A stretch of DNA of 64,000 nt from JAXGMV01 sp040772085 (lineage in GTDB: Bacteria > Chloroflexota > Anaerolineae > Anaerolineales > Anaerolineaceae): contig JAXGYU010000001.1 of NCBI GenBank assembly GCA_040772085.1, positions 620,001 through 684,000 of the forward strand, in the 5' to 3' direction. The notes below the pieces were generated by a model. The model made no database searches, was not told the DNA's origin, and saw only the letters and a list, made by a program, of their open reading frames with translations. The first letter of the stretch is position 1; every line of letters begins with the position of its first letter. A program made the translations under genes and the position numbers. This document shows positions 33,011 through 40,494 of this stretch, piece after piece.

Positions 33011-33922
33011 CTAACTGCCTACGATGCCGTCGACAAATCGGGCAGTATCGAAAGGTTCCAGATCTTCGGGTTTTTCTCCCAATCCAGCGAACAGGATCGG
33101 CAGACCGAGTTTTTGCTTGATCGCGAACGCCATGCCGCCCTTGGCCGAAGAGTCGAGCTTGGCCAGAATGACACCGGTCACGTTGACAGCATCCTTGAAT
33201 ATCTGTGCCTGCGTCAGTGCGTTCTGCCCGGTTGTGGCGTCCAGCACCAGCCAGGTAGCGTGCGGCGCGCCAGGCAGCGCTTTGCCGACGACACGGTGGA
33301 TCTTTTTCAGCTCTTCCATCAGGTTGAAGCGCGTGTGCAGCCTGCCGGCAGTATCGATGATGACAACATCAATTTTTCTCGAAATCGCCGACTGGATCGC
33401 GTCGTACGCAACTGCCGCGGGATCCGCGTTGGGCTGGCTGGCGATCACCGGCACGTTCAGACGGTCGCCCCAGACCTGAAGCTGGTCGATGGCAGCCGCG
33501 CGGAAGGTATCGGAGGCACATAGGACGACACTTTTGCCCTGCTTCTGAAAGCGATAGCCCAGCTTGGCGGCAGTCGTCGTCTTGCCCGAGCCATTGACAC
33601 CGGCGAGAATGATGACGGTCAGCGGCTGTTCGAACAGGTGGGGATCTGCGGGGGTGTCCAGTCGGACAATCAGCTCACGTTTCAGCGCCTGGATCAGTTC
33701 TTCGCTGCGGGTGATGCCTTCGTCATAAACGGTGGTGCGCAGATTCTCGATAATGTCCTGGGTGATGTCCACGCCAATATCGGACTGCAGCAGGATCATC
33801 TCCAGTTCGTCCCAGCTATCCTCGTCGATTTGCGTCGCGCCGAAGGCAGTTGCCAGGCGGCCGAAGGTCACTTTGCGGGTCTTTTCGAGCCCGCTCATCC
33901 ACTTGCTGAACAGGTTATCCAT
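33011..33922 (-). CDS. ftsY: Signal recognition particle receptor FtsY
   Basis: 303 residues covering only the NG domain; the long acidic N-terminal region of E. coli FtsY is absent, as in many other bacteria. GTPase motifs are GVNGSGKTTTAAKLG (P-loop), CASDTFRAAAIDQL, IIDTAGRLHTRFNLMEEL and KLDSSAKGG. It docks ribosome-SRP complexes at the membrane. ATG 33922 lies 8 nt behind an extended -10 inside the preceding intergenic gap with no ribosome-binding site, so an internal leaderless promoter is likely in addition to readthrough from rlmN. prfB follows directly. Confidence 0.96.
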   Translation of the reverse strand: MDNLFSKWMSGLEKTRKVTFGRLATAFGATQIDEDSWDELEMILLQSDIGVDITQDIIENLRTTVYDEGITRSEELIQALKRELIVRLDTPADPHLFEQPLTVIILAGVNGSGKTTTAAKLGYRFQKQGKSVVLCASDTFRAAAIDQLQVWGDRLNVPVIASQPNADPAAVAYDAIQSAISRKIDVVIIDTAGRLHTRFNLMEELKKIHRVVGKALPGAPHATWLVLDATTGQNALTQAQIFKDAVNVTGVILAKLDSSAKGGMAFAIKQKLGLPILFAGLGEKPEDLEPFDTARFVDGIVGS

Positions 33923-33930
33923 GAGTGCGG

Positions 33931-33939
33931 ATTATATCA
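33931..33939 (-). promoter_or_regulatory. Extended -10 for ftsY, leaderless type
   Basis: TGATATAAT on the minus strand ends 8 nt before ATG 33922. The identical 9-mer stands at the same distance before scpA. Confidence 0.6.
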
Positions 33940-33948
33940 CGCGCACTT

Positions 33949-35001
33949 TCAGAGATGCGGCTTGACGGGGTTGCTGACGGCAGCCGTGAGCTGGCCGCAA
34001 CCGGCGTTGATATCGATACCGCGGCGCAGGCGCAGCGTAGCTGCAATGCCGGCTGCCTGCAGGATTTCAAGAAACCGGGCGGCAGTATCCTGCTTCGCCG
34101 GTTTGCCGCTGAAACCCCTGGTCGGATTCAAACTGATCAGATTGACATGCGCCAGACGGCTCTTCAGGAGGGCTGCCAGTGACTGCGCGTGGGCTGGCTG
34201 GTCATTGACGCCCTCAATCAGCGCCCACTCATAAGTGACGCGGCGGTTGGTCGCGGCAACGTATTGGTCGCAAGCGTCCATCAGGCTGGCAATTGGATAA
34301 ACCTTGTTGACTGGCAGGAGGCGCTCTCTCAAGGCGTCCTCAGCGGCATGCAGGCTGATCGCCAGATTGACCTGCAGGGGTTCCCGCGCGAGCTTGAGGA
34401 TGCCAGGTACAATGCCGACGGTGGAAAGGGTTATCCGCCGTGCGCCGAGGTTGAAGCCCTCAGCGTCATTCAGTATCCGCAGCGCTTTCAGTGTCGCGTC
34501 ATAATTGTTCAGCGGTTCTCCCATGCCCATGATCAGGACGTTGGTCACCTTGCGCCCGCTTTGCCGGAGGAGGCGTTCCTGGTCAAGCACCTGTTCGACT
34601 ATTTCGCCGGCGCTCAGGTTGCGGATAAAGCCAAGCTGACCCGTCGCGCAAAACTGGCATGCCATAGCACAGCCGACCTGGCTCGAGACGCAGACCGAAT
34701 CACGCTCGTTGTAGTGCATCAGGACGGTTTCGACGTGCGCGCCGTCATGCAAGTGATAGAGGATTTTGGTTGTCTCCTGGTCGGTTGACGTGACGTTTTG
34801 GACAGCCTTCAACCCGGCGAGGTTGAAGGCGGACGCTAGAATCTGCTTTAGACTGGCCGGCAGGGTGGTGAAATCATCAATATTTGCGTATAGCTGATGA
34901 TATAAACCTTTCCAGACCTGCCTGGCGCGGAACGCTTGCTGCTTGTTCTCCTGAATAAACACCTGCAATTCCGGGAACTCAAGATCATGGATGTTGCTCA
35001 T
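33949..35001 (-). CDS. rlmN: Dual-specificity RNA methyltransferase RlmN
   Basis: 350 residues. The radical SAM motif CAMACQFC gives cluster cysteines 111, 115 and 118, preceded by VCVSSQVG, and followed by NVLIMGMGEPLNNYD and RRITLSTVGIVPG, all characteristic of RlmN, which makes m2A2503 in 23S rRNA and m2A37 in tRNA. The C-terminal region LRRGIDINAGCGQL contains the conserved Cys that carries the methyl intermediate. The start overlaps the NagD-like gene as ATGA. Confidence 0.96.
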   Translation of the reverse strand: MSNIHDLEFPELQVFIQENKQQAFRARQVWKGLYHQLYANIDDFTTLPASLKQILASAFNLAGLKAVQNVTSTDQETTKILYHLHDGAHVETVLMHYNERDSVCVSSQVGCAMACQFCATGQLGFIRNLSAGEIVEQVLDQERLLRQSGRKVTNVLIMGMGEPLNNYDATLKALRILNDAEGFNLGARRITLSTVGIVPGILKLAREPLQVNLAISLHAAEDALRERLLPVNKVYPIASLMDACDQYVAATNRRVTYEWALIEGVNDQPAHAQSLAALLKSRLAHVNLISLNPTRGFSGKPAKQDTAARFLEILQAAGIAATLRLRRGIDINAGCGQLTAAVSNPVKPHL

Positions 35002-35786
35002 GACAGCGTGCCAGCTTCCAGCTCATCCAGCACGGCGCTGATGTCGGCAGCGATCAGTGTCGGGGCGGGCTGCCACGCGCGGGCGCGCTCCGGTGAGGTG
35101 ACGCCGCTCAGCACCAGGGCAGTCAGACAGCCGGCGTTTTGTCCGCCGAGGATGTCGGTTTCAACCCGGTCACCGATGCATAGCGTCTCGGCCGAGCTGG
35201 TGCCCATGGCATGCATGGCAAAGTGCATCATCATTGGCTGCGGTTTACCGATCACGAAAGGTGCGACTTCCGTTGTCGCTTCAAGAAATGCCAATTGCGC
35301 GCCGGCGCCGGGTACCAGACCATAAGGTGTCGGCAGCGTCCGGTCGCCGTTGGTAGCGTAAAATGGCAGGCCTGCTCTGATCAGCAAAGCGGCAGTTTTC
35401 AGCTTTTCATAGGTCAGTTCACGGTCTATGCCAATCACCACCGCCTGCGGATCGTCCGCGCCCAGTCTGAATCCGGCATCGCTCAAGGCATCCAGCAGGC
35501 CGGCCTCACCCATGACGAACAGACCCGCATTCGCGGGCAGGGCTTTGCGCAAATAATGGGCAGTTGCGATCGCTGATGTAAGGATGTTCTCAACCGGGAT
35601 GTTCGCGCCAAGTTCAGCCAGCTCCCGCTGGAATTGTGCCTGGGTACGCGAGGAGTTATTGGTCGCCAGCCTGTAGCGCAGTCCAAGCCGGTTGATGCGG
35701 TCGAAGAGCGCGGTCAAATCGACCAGCGGCTGACGCTCCGCCCATAAGACACCATCCATATCGATAATTAAACCTTTTACACCCAT
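34998..35786 (-). CDS. HAD-IIA phosphatase, NagD-like
   Basis: 262 residues with IIDMDGVLWAERQPL (motif I), ATNNSSRTQAQF (motif II), and GKPQPMMMHFAMHAMG then CIGDRVETDILGGQNAG (motifs III and IV). Such enzymes dephosphorylate nucleotides or small sugar phosphates; the physiological substrate here is unknown. Translationally coupled to rlmN by a four-base overlap, and probably first in the nagD-like/rlmN/ftsY/prfB transcript. Confidence 0.88.
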   Translation of the reverse strand: MGVKGLIIDMDGVLWAERQPLVDLTALFDRINRLGLRYRLATNNSSRTQAQFQRELAELGANIPVENILTSAIATAHYLRKALPANAGLFVMGEAGLLDALSDAGFRLGADDPQAVVIGIDRELTYEKLKTAALLIRAGLPFYATNGDRTLPTPYGLVPGAGAQLAFLEATTEVAPFVIGKPQPMMMHFAMHAMGTSSAETLCIGDRVETDILGGQNAGCLTALVLSGVTSPERARAWQPAPTLIAADISAVLDELEAGTLS

Positions 35787-35805
35787 GCGTAACCATCCTC
35801 TGATG

Positions 35806-35835
35806 AAAACACGCCGGAGTTGATCGCCGGCGTGT
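35806..35835 (-). terminator. Probable terminator after clpP
   Basis: The minus strand shows ACACGCCGG and CCGGCGTGT as a 9-bp stem with a 9-nt loop, followed by only a short T run, so it may be inefficient. Confidence 0.55.
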
Positions 35836-35857
35836 CAGCTTAAGTTTCTACAAACGC

Positions 35858-36463
35858 CTATTTGGCGGGCGGTGCCAGAACCTGATCGACCAGACCATAT
35901 TCGACTGCCTGATCGGCGCCGAGGTAATAATCACGTTCGGTGTCGCGGATGATCACTTCTTCCGGCTGTCCGGTGTGCTTCATCAAAATCTCGTTCAGCA
36001 GCTTGCGCAGACGCAGGATCTCGCGTGCCTGAATCTCGATGTCTGATGCCTGACCCTGAGCGCCGCCGAGCGGCTGGTGGATGTGAATGGTGGCGTTAGG
36101 CAGCGCGTAGCGGTGACCTTTGGTGCCAGCAGCCAGCAGAACGGTGCCAAATGAGGCAGTCGCTCCGACAGCGACGGTGCTGATGCGGTTGGGGATCATC
36201 TGCATGGTGTCATAGATCGCCAGGCCGGCATAGACCTGACCGCCAGGGGAGTTGATGTACATCTGAATGTCGCCGTCCGGGTCTTCGCGGCTGAGGAAGA
36301 GCAATTGCGCCACGATCAGATTCGAGATTTGCGCGTCGATGGGCGTGCTCAGGAAGATGATGCGCTCCTTGAGCAGCAGGGAATAAATGTCATAGGCGCG
36401 TTCACCGCGGCCTGAGGTCTCAACAACCATCGGGATGACATTGCTGGGTGAAAAATGATTCAT
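35858..36463 (-). CDS. clpP: ATP-dependent Clp protease proteolytic subunit ClpP
   Basis: 201 residues, typical length. The catalytic triad is Ser 104 (GATASFGTVLLAAGTKG), His 129 (ATIHIHQPLGG) and Asp 178 (RDTERDYYLGADQAVEYGLVD). The usual ASM around the Ser is ASF here. It forms the barrel degraded-substrate chamber with ClpX or ClpA/C ATPases; clpX is not adjacent. It follows tig by 32 bases, the common tig-clpP order. AAGGAGAACC precedes the ATG. Confidence 0.97.
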   Translation of the reverse strand: MNHFSPSNVIPMVVETSGRGERAYDIYSLLLKERIIFLSTPIDAQISNLIVAQLLFLSREDPDGDIQMYINSPGGQVYAGLAIYDTMQMIPNRISTVAVGATASFGTVLLAAGTKGHRYALPNATIHIHQPLGGAQGQASDIEIQAREILRLRKLLNEILMKHTGQPEEVIIRDTERDYYLGADQAVEYGLVDQVLAPPAK

Positions 36464-36495
36464 AACCTTAGGGTTCTCCTTCTACTTCTAATCCG

Positions 36496-37944
36496 TTAGC
36501 TTTCGGCTTGATCTTCCTGTTCAGGCGCGGTTGTGGGAGCTTCGTCAGCAACTGCCGGTACTTCTGCGACAGGTTCAGCTTCGTCTTCAGCAACGGGTTC
36601 TGCTTTTTCTGGCTCAATACCAGTCGCAATTTGTTTCAGCCGGTCCAGAATGCCTTTATTGATCAGGCGGTTGGCAGCCTGATAGGCGATCATATTGGTA
36701 AAGTTCTCACGCTCGCGCTCGATTTTCGGCAACTGGTAACCATTGCGCATGTAATTGAGCATGGTAGCCTGAATTTCCTGCTGCAGTTCGGCGTTGTCAA
36801 GCTGGATGTTTTCTTCGTGGGCGATCTTGTCCATGACTAGGTTGCGTTTGAGGCGAATTTCCGCGTCCGGTTTGATTTCCTGTTCGATGAATTGCGCCTC
36901 GTCCAGCTTGCGCGTCTTGAGGTATGCCGCCAGGTCCATGTGCTGGTGGCTGAGATCATGCTCAAAATTGTGCATGATCTGGTGAATCTCCTCATCCAGC
37001 ATGTGCTTGGGATACTTCACGGTCGAATTTTCAACGACCTCTTTCAGCAAGTCAGTGAAGAAGTCCTGTTCGTAATTCTTCTTCTTTTCATCCTCAACCT
37101 GGCTGCGGATAGCCTTGTCGAGTTGCTCGAAGTTTTCGTATTCCTCGCCCATGGTCTTGGCGAACTCGTCGTCCAGGGCGGGCAGGGTCAACTTTTTGAC
37201 TGACTGGATTGTGACTTTGAACGCAACTTCCTTGTCGCGCAGGTTCTCAAAATTCGAATCGTGCGGGAAGATGTGGGTAATGGTCAGCTCGTCGTTCTCA
37301 TTCTTGCCGATCAGTTCCTTGCTGAATCCCTGATAGGGCCATTCGCTGTCGAGTTTGGCTTCCTTGTCCACATAAACCTGGAAGGGGCGCTCGGAGATGA
37401 CTTCCTTGTTTTCGCCTTCAAGCGGCTCGGTAAATTCACCTGAGATCTTGATGTAAACCATGTCGCCGTCTTCGATGGGGCGTTCGACCGGCTCTGCGGT
37501 GGCATAGCTGCGGCGGATGTTGGTGAGAACCGACTGATATTCATCTTCGGTGACCGGTTCAAAAGCGTAATCACGGCGCATGCTGTGATAGTCGTAGAGC
37601 TCAACTTCCGGCTCAAGCGGAACGACGAAGGCAAACTTCGGCGGGTCCATGCTGATGATTTCTTCCAGGTTGCCTGACCCGGAGGGTTTCACTTCGGCTT
37701 CGTCCAAAATTTTGGGGTAAATCTCATCCAGCATGATTTCAACCGCTTCCTGTTCGATGGCGGCATCGCCGTACTGGCGTCTGATGACATCATAGGGGGC
37801 TTTGCCGGGACGGAATCCGGCGATCTTGGTATTCTTTGCGATCCGTTTTGCCGCTCTGACCTTGAATCCTTCCATCAATTCTGGTTCGAGTTCAGCGATG
37901 ATTTTCACTTGCTGGTCATCTAAAAGCGTTTTTTCGATTTTCAA
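36496..37944 (-). CDS. tig: Trigger factor
   Basis: About 482 residues. The N-terminal ribosome-binding domain contains GFRPGKAPYDVIRRQYGD, the trigger-factor signature; the FKBP-like PPIase domain covers DGDMVYIKISGEF to about 250; the rest is the helical chaperone domain, with an acidic Ala/Glu/Pro-rich tail. It meets nascent chains at the exit tunnel. Start chosen: TTG 37944 (MKIEKTLLDDQQVKI), with AAGAGG at good distance. The frame continues upstream into tRNA-Leu and cannot be coding there. The extended acidic tail is longer than in E. coli. Confidence 0.94.
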   Translation of the reverse strand: MKIEKTLLDDQQVKIIAELEPELMEGFKVRAAKRIAKNTKIAGFRPGKAPYDVIRRQYGDAAIEQEAVEIMLDEIYPKILDEAEVKPSGSGNLEEIISMDPPKFAFVVPLEPEVELYDYHSMRRDYAFEPVTEDEYQSVLTNIRRSYATAEPVERPIEDGDMVYIKISGEFTEPLEGENKEVISERPFQVYVDKEAKLDSEWPYQGFSKELIGKNENDELTITHIFPHDSNFENLRDKEVAFKVTIQSVKKLTLPALDDEFAKTMGEEYENFEQLDKAIRSQVEDEKKKNYEQDFFTDLLKEVVENSTVKYPKHMLDEEIHQIMHNFEHDLSHQHMDLAAYLKTRKLDEAQFIEQEIKPDAEIRLKRNLVMDKIAHEENIQLDNAELQQEIQATMLNYMRNGYQLPKIERERENFTNMIAYQAANRLINKGILDRLKQIATGIEPEKAEPVAEDEAEPVAEVPAVADEAPTTAPEQEDQAES

Positions 37945-37977
37945 GGTCAACCTCTTATTGTATGAATAGTTTCGCGA

Positions 37978-38059
37978 TGGGGATGGAGGGAATTGAACCC
38001 TCACACCTTTCGGTACATGATCCTAAGTCATGCCTGTCTGCCAATTCCAGCACATCCCC
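37978..38059 (-). tRNA. tRNA-Leu (UAG)
   Basis: A class II tRNA of 82 nt on the minus strand: acceptor GGGGATG with CATCCCC, anticodon stem CATGA with TCATG around CTTAGGA (anticodon TAG), and T arm GAGGGTTCAATTCCCTC. CCA is not encoded. It reads CUA and other CUN codons and lies just upstream of tig. Confidence 0.94.
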
Positions 38060-38215
38060 TCCCCGCAGCATTATAAGCGTAACCAAATAAGTCCGCAAGT
38101 TTTCAGCCGCCTGGCGCGCGTAAACTGGCTGAAAATTGCGATATATCAGCAAAATCCGGCTCTCATATCCGGTATAATCGCACCTTGTGCTTAGAAAAAC
38201 TAGCGAGGCGATCTG

Positions 38216-38629
38216 ATGGGAAGGTATATCAACACGAACACCGGGGGTAAATCCAGGGACAAGCTGAACAAAATGATCGTGCTGGCCATCCGCCAGTTGA
38301 TGACCCAGCAGGAGATTTCGCCGGAAACAATGGACCTGGTCGCTTTTCTTATCCTCTCGCTCAAAGAGGTCGCGGCGACGATTGACGAATCGGTTGCTGC
38401 TTGGGAGAAGAAAGGCTATTGGGTCAAGGCTGACCGCTACCGCATGGAATGGGAGTGGAGCGCCGCCTACGCCGCCAAACTGGATCAGGCTTTCCAGGCT
38501 GAAGATTGGGCGTCGATTGCCATGCTTGCCACCCAGATCGCGCAAAAGCTCAAGGGTATCGAGGTCAGTCCCAATCACCGCCTGGGCACGCCCTGGACGG
38601 ACGCTTATCAAGCGTACCAGCAGGCATAA
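38216..38629 (+). CDS. Conserved soluble protein of unknown function
   Basis: 137 residues, mainly helical, no membrane segment or signal. Sequence marks include LAIRQLMTQQEISPETMDLVAFLILSL, AAWEKKGYWVKADRYRMEWEW and a C-terminal PNHRLGTPWTDAYQAYQQ. I do not recognise a family. GAGGCGATCTG precedes the ATG and GGTATAAT at about 38172 may be its -10. It is followed after about 90 bases by the ABC exporter operon, which has its own promoter. The opposite-strand open frame through this region is judged a shadow. Confidence 0.72.
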   Translation: MGRYINTNTGGKSRDKLNKMIVLAIRQLMTQQEISPETMDLVAFLILSLKEVAATIDESVAAWEKKGYWVKADRYRMEWEWSAAYAAKLDQAFQAEDWASIAMLATQIAQKLKGIEVSPNHRLGTPWTDAYQAYQQA

Positions 38630-38684
38630 CCAGCCATCGCTGCCAGCTGTCAGCCCGCCGCCAGAGGTCGCCGGATGCGGGATA

Positions 38685-38693
38685 TGATAGAAT
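38685..38693 (+). promoter_or_regulatory. Extended -10 for the ABC exporter operon
   Basis: TGATAGAAT, the same 9-mer as at pfkA, places transcription start near 38700, immediately before a palindrome. Confidence 0.55.
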
Positions 38694-38703
38694 TTTAGTT
38701 CGC

Positions 38704-38719
38704 GTTAATCGCGATTAAC
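38704..38719. promoter_or_regulatory. Perfect 16-bp palindrome, candidate operator of the ABC exporter
   Basis: GTTAATCGCGATTAAC is fully self-complementary. It lies between the predicted transcription start and ATG 38723, where a bound repressor would block the first steps of transcription. It also occupies the place of a ribosome-binding site, which is absent. Confidence 0.55.
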
Positions 38720-38722
38720 CTT

Positions 38723-40489
38723 ATGGCTCAGACTAACTTCATCACCGAATTCTCCCTGGAAAATGCCCATATATCCGACCGCCGCGGTCCGATCAGATGG
38801 ATCGCCTCCCATGCCCGCCGGCAGTGGTATCTGATCCTGCTGGCAGTTGTCGCGGCGACAGGTAACGGTGTTCTGGCGGCCATTCAGCCGGTGTACATTG
38901 GCGACGCTTTCAACGAATTGATGAAGAGCAACCTGGATATCGGTTTGCTGAAGAATATCGCGCTGCTGATCGGCGGCGTTCAGATCCTGCGTGCCGGCAT
39001 CATGCTCTTGCGCAGCACCAGTTTCGAGATCACTGGGCAGCGGGTTGAACGCGATATCCGCCATGAAATTTATCTCAGCCTGCTGGGCAAGAGCATGACC
39101 TTCCACTCACTGCAGCCGGTGGGTGATACGATGGCGCGCGCGACCAACGATGTGCGTGAGATCAATTTCATGTTCAATCCCGGCTTCAACATGGTGATTG
39201 GCTCACTCAATTTTCTGATCGTGCCGATTCTCTTCGCGCCGCGCTATCATCCCAGCCTGGTGCTGACGCCGATCCTGTTCATCATCTTCTACATCATCGC
39301 GATCCTGAATTACCTCAAGATTCTGCAGCCGCTGACTACGCGCGTCAGGGCGGCATTCGGCACCATGAATACCAGACTCGCCGAGGCACTCGATGGCATT
39401 GAGACTGTCAAAGGGTCAGCCGAGGAAGACCGCGAGGTCAGCCTCTTCAACCACAACATGAGTGACTACCGCAGCGCGATGATCCGCCAGGGCGATGAGG
39501 AAGCCAAGTTCCTGCCATTGCTGCTGCTGAGCATCGCCATGGGTGTCGGTTTGCTGCATGCCTTGCTGCTGTATCAGGCGGGCATCCTGAATATGGGGCA
39601 GGTGATTGGCTATTTTGGCTTGCTGCTGATGCTGGACTTCCCGACTTTCGCGTCGCTGTTTGCCTATTCCCAGCTTTCGCTCGGGGTCGCCAGCGCGCGC
39701 CGGATCCTCTCGTTGATCAATCGTGAGAACAATCTTGACCAGAACCTGAGCGGCTACCAGCAGCGCATGCGCGGAGAGATTGAGTTCAGAAATGTCAGCT
39801 TCAGCTATGCCAGCGATAGCGACCCGGTGCTGAAAAATGTCTCCTTCAAGGTGAAAGGCGGGCAGACTGTCGCGATTGTCGGTCAGACCGGCTCGGGCAA
39901 GACCACGCTCGCCAAGCTGGTCAACCGCGTCTATGACGCCACGCGAGGCGAAGTGCTGGTAGACGGCGTCAATGTCAGGGACTGGAACCTGGATAAACTG
40001 CGCACGCAGATCTCAACCATCGAGCAGGATATCTTCTTATTTTCCAAAACAATCAGCGAGAATATCGCCTTTGGCAAACAAGCCGCGAGTGAAGAGGAAG
40101 TCAGACAGGTGGCGCGGTTTGCCCAGGCTGATGAATTCATCAACACTTTCAAGGAAGGCTATCACACGGTGCTCGGTGAGCGCGGTGTGACCCTCTCGGG
40201 CGGACAGCGCCAGCGGGTCGCATTGGCGCGGGCGTTCCTGACGGACCCGCGAATCCTGATTCTGGACGATTCCACCAGCGCAATCGACAGCGAGACGGAA
40301 GACCGCATCCAGCAGGCGATTTTCAAAGCGGCTGAGGGCAGGACAACCCTCATCATCACCCACCGGCTTTCACAAATCCGCTGGGCGGATCTGATCATCG
40401 TCATGCGGCAGGGCGAAATTGCCGCGATTGGCACGCACGACACGCTGATGCGTGATTCAGAAGCATACAGACAGATTTTCAGCGAGTAA
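38723..40489 (+). CDS. ABC exporter half-transporter, degenerate-site subunit
   Basis: 588 residues: six membrane helices, then an ATPase domain with Walker A GQTGSGKTTLAK, Q-loop STIEQDIFLFS, signature LSGGQRQRVALARAF and Walker B LILDDSTSAIDSE, H-loop ITHRLSQ. The residue after Walker B is Asp instead of the catalytic Glu. Paired with the next gene, whose Walker B has Glu but whose signature is altered, this matches heterodimeric exporters of the TM287/288 type with one weak ATP site. Substrate unknown (drugs, lipids or peptides). Its expression may be controlled by the palindrome upstream. Confidence 0.92.
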   Translation: MAQTNFITEFSLENAHISDRRGPIRWIASHARRQWYLILLAVVAATGNGVLAAIQPVYIGDAFNELMKSNLDIGLLKNIALLIGGVQILRAGIMLLRSTSFEITGQRVERDIRHEIYLSLLGKSMTFHSLQPVGDTMARATNDVREINFMFNPGFNMVIGSLNFLIVPILFAPRYHPSLVLTPILFIIFYIIAILNYLKILQPLTTRVRAAFGTMNTRLAEALDGIETVKGSAEEDREVSLFNHNMSDYRSAMIRQGDEEAKFLPLLLLSIAMGVGLLHALLLYQAGILNMGQVIGYFGLLLMLDFPTFASLFAYSQLSLGVASARRILSLINRENNLDQNLSGYQQRMRGEIEFRNVSFSYASDSDPVLKNVSFKVKGGQTVAIVGQTGSGKTTLAKLVNRVYDATRGEVLVDGVNVRDWNLDKLRTQISTIEQDIFLFSKTISENIAFGKQAASEEEVRQVARFAQADEFINTFKEGYHTVLGERGVTLSGGQRQRVALARAFLTDPRILILDDSTSAIDSETEDRIQQAIFKAAEGRTTLIITHRLSQIRWADLIIVMRQGEIAAIGTHDTLMRDSEAYRQIFSE

Positions 40490-40494
40490 CGAGC

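Noticed and set aside
37945..38004. Extended start of trigger factor
   Set aside because: It runs into tRNA-Leu(UAG) and lacks the conserved family start; TTG 37944 has a ribosome-binding site.
37955..38611. A 218-codon minus-strand frame
   Set aside because: It covers tRNA-Leu and opposes the plus-strand gene at 38216, which has a better start site and composition.
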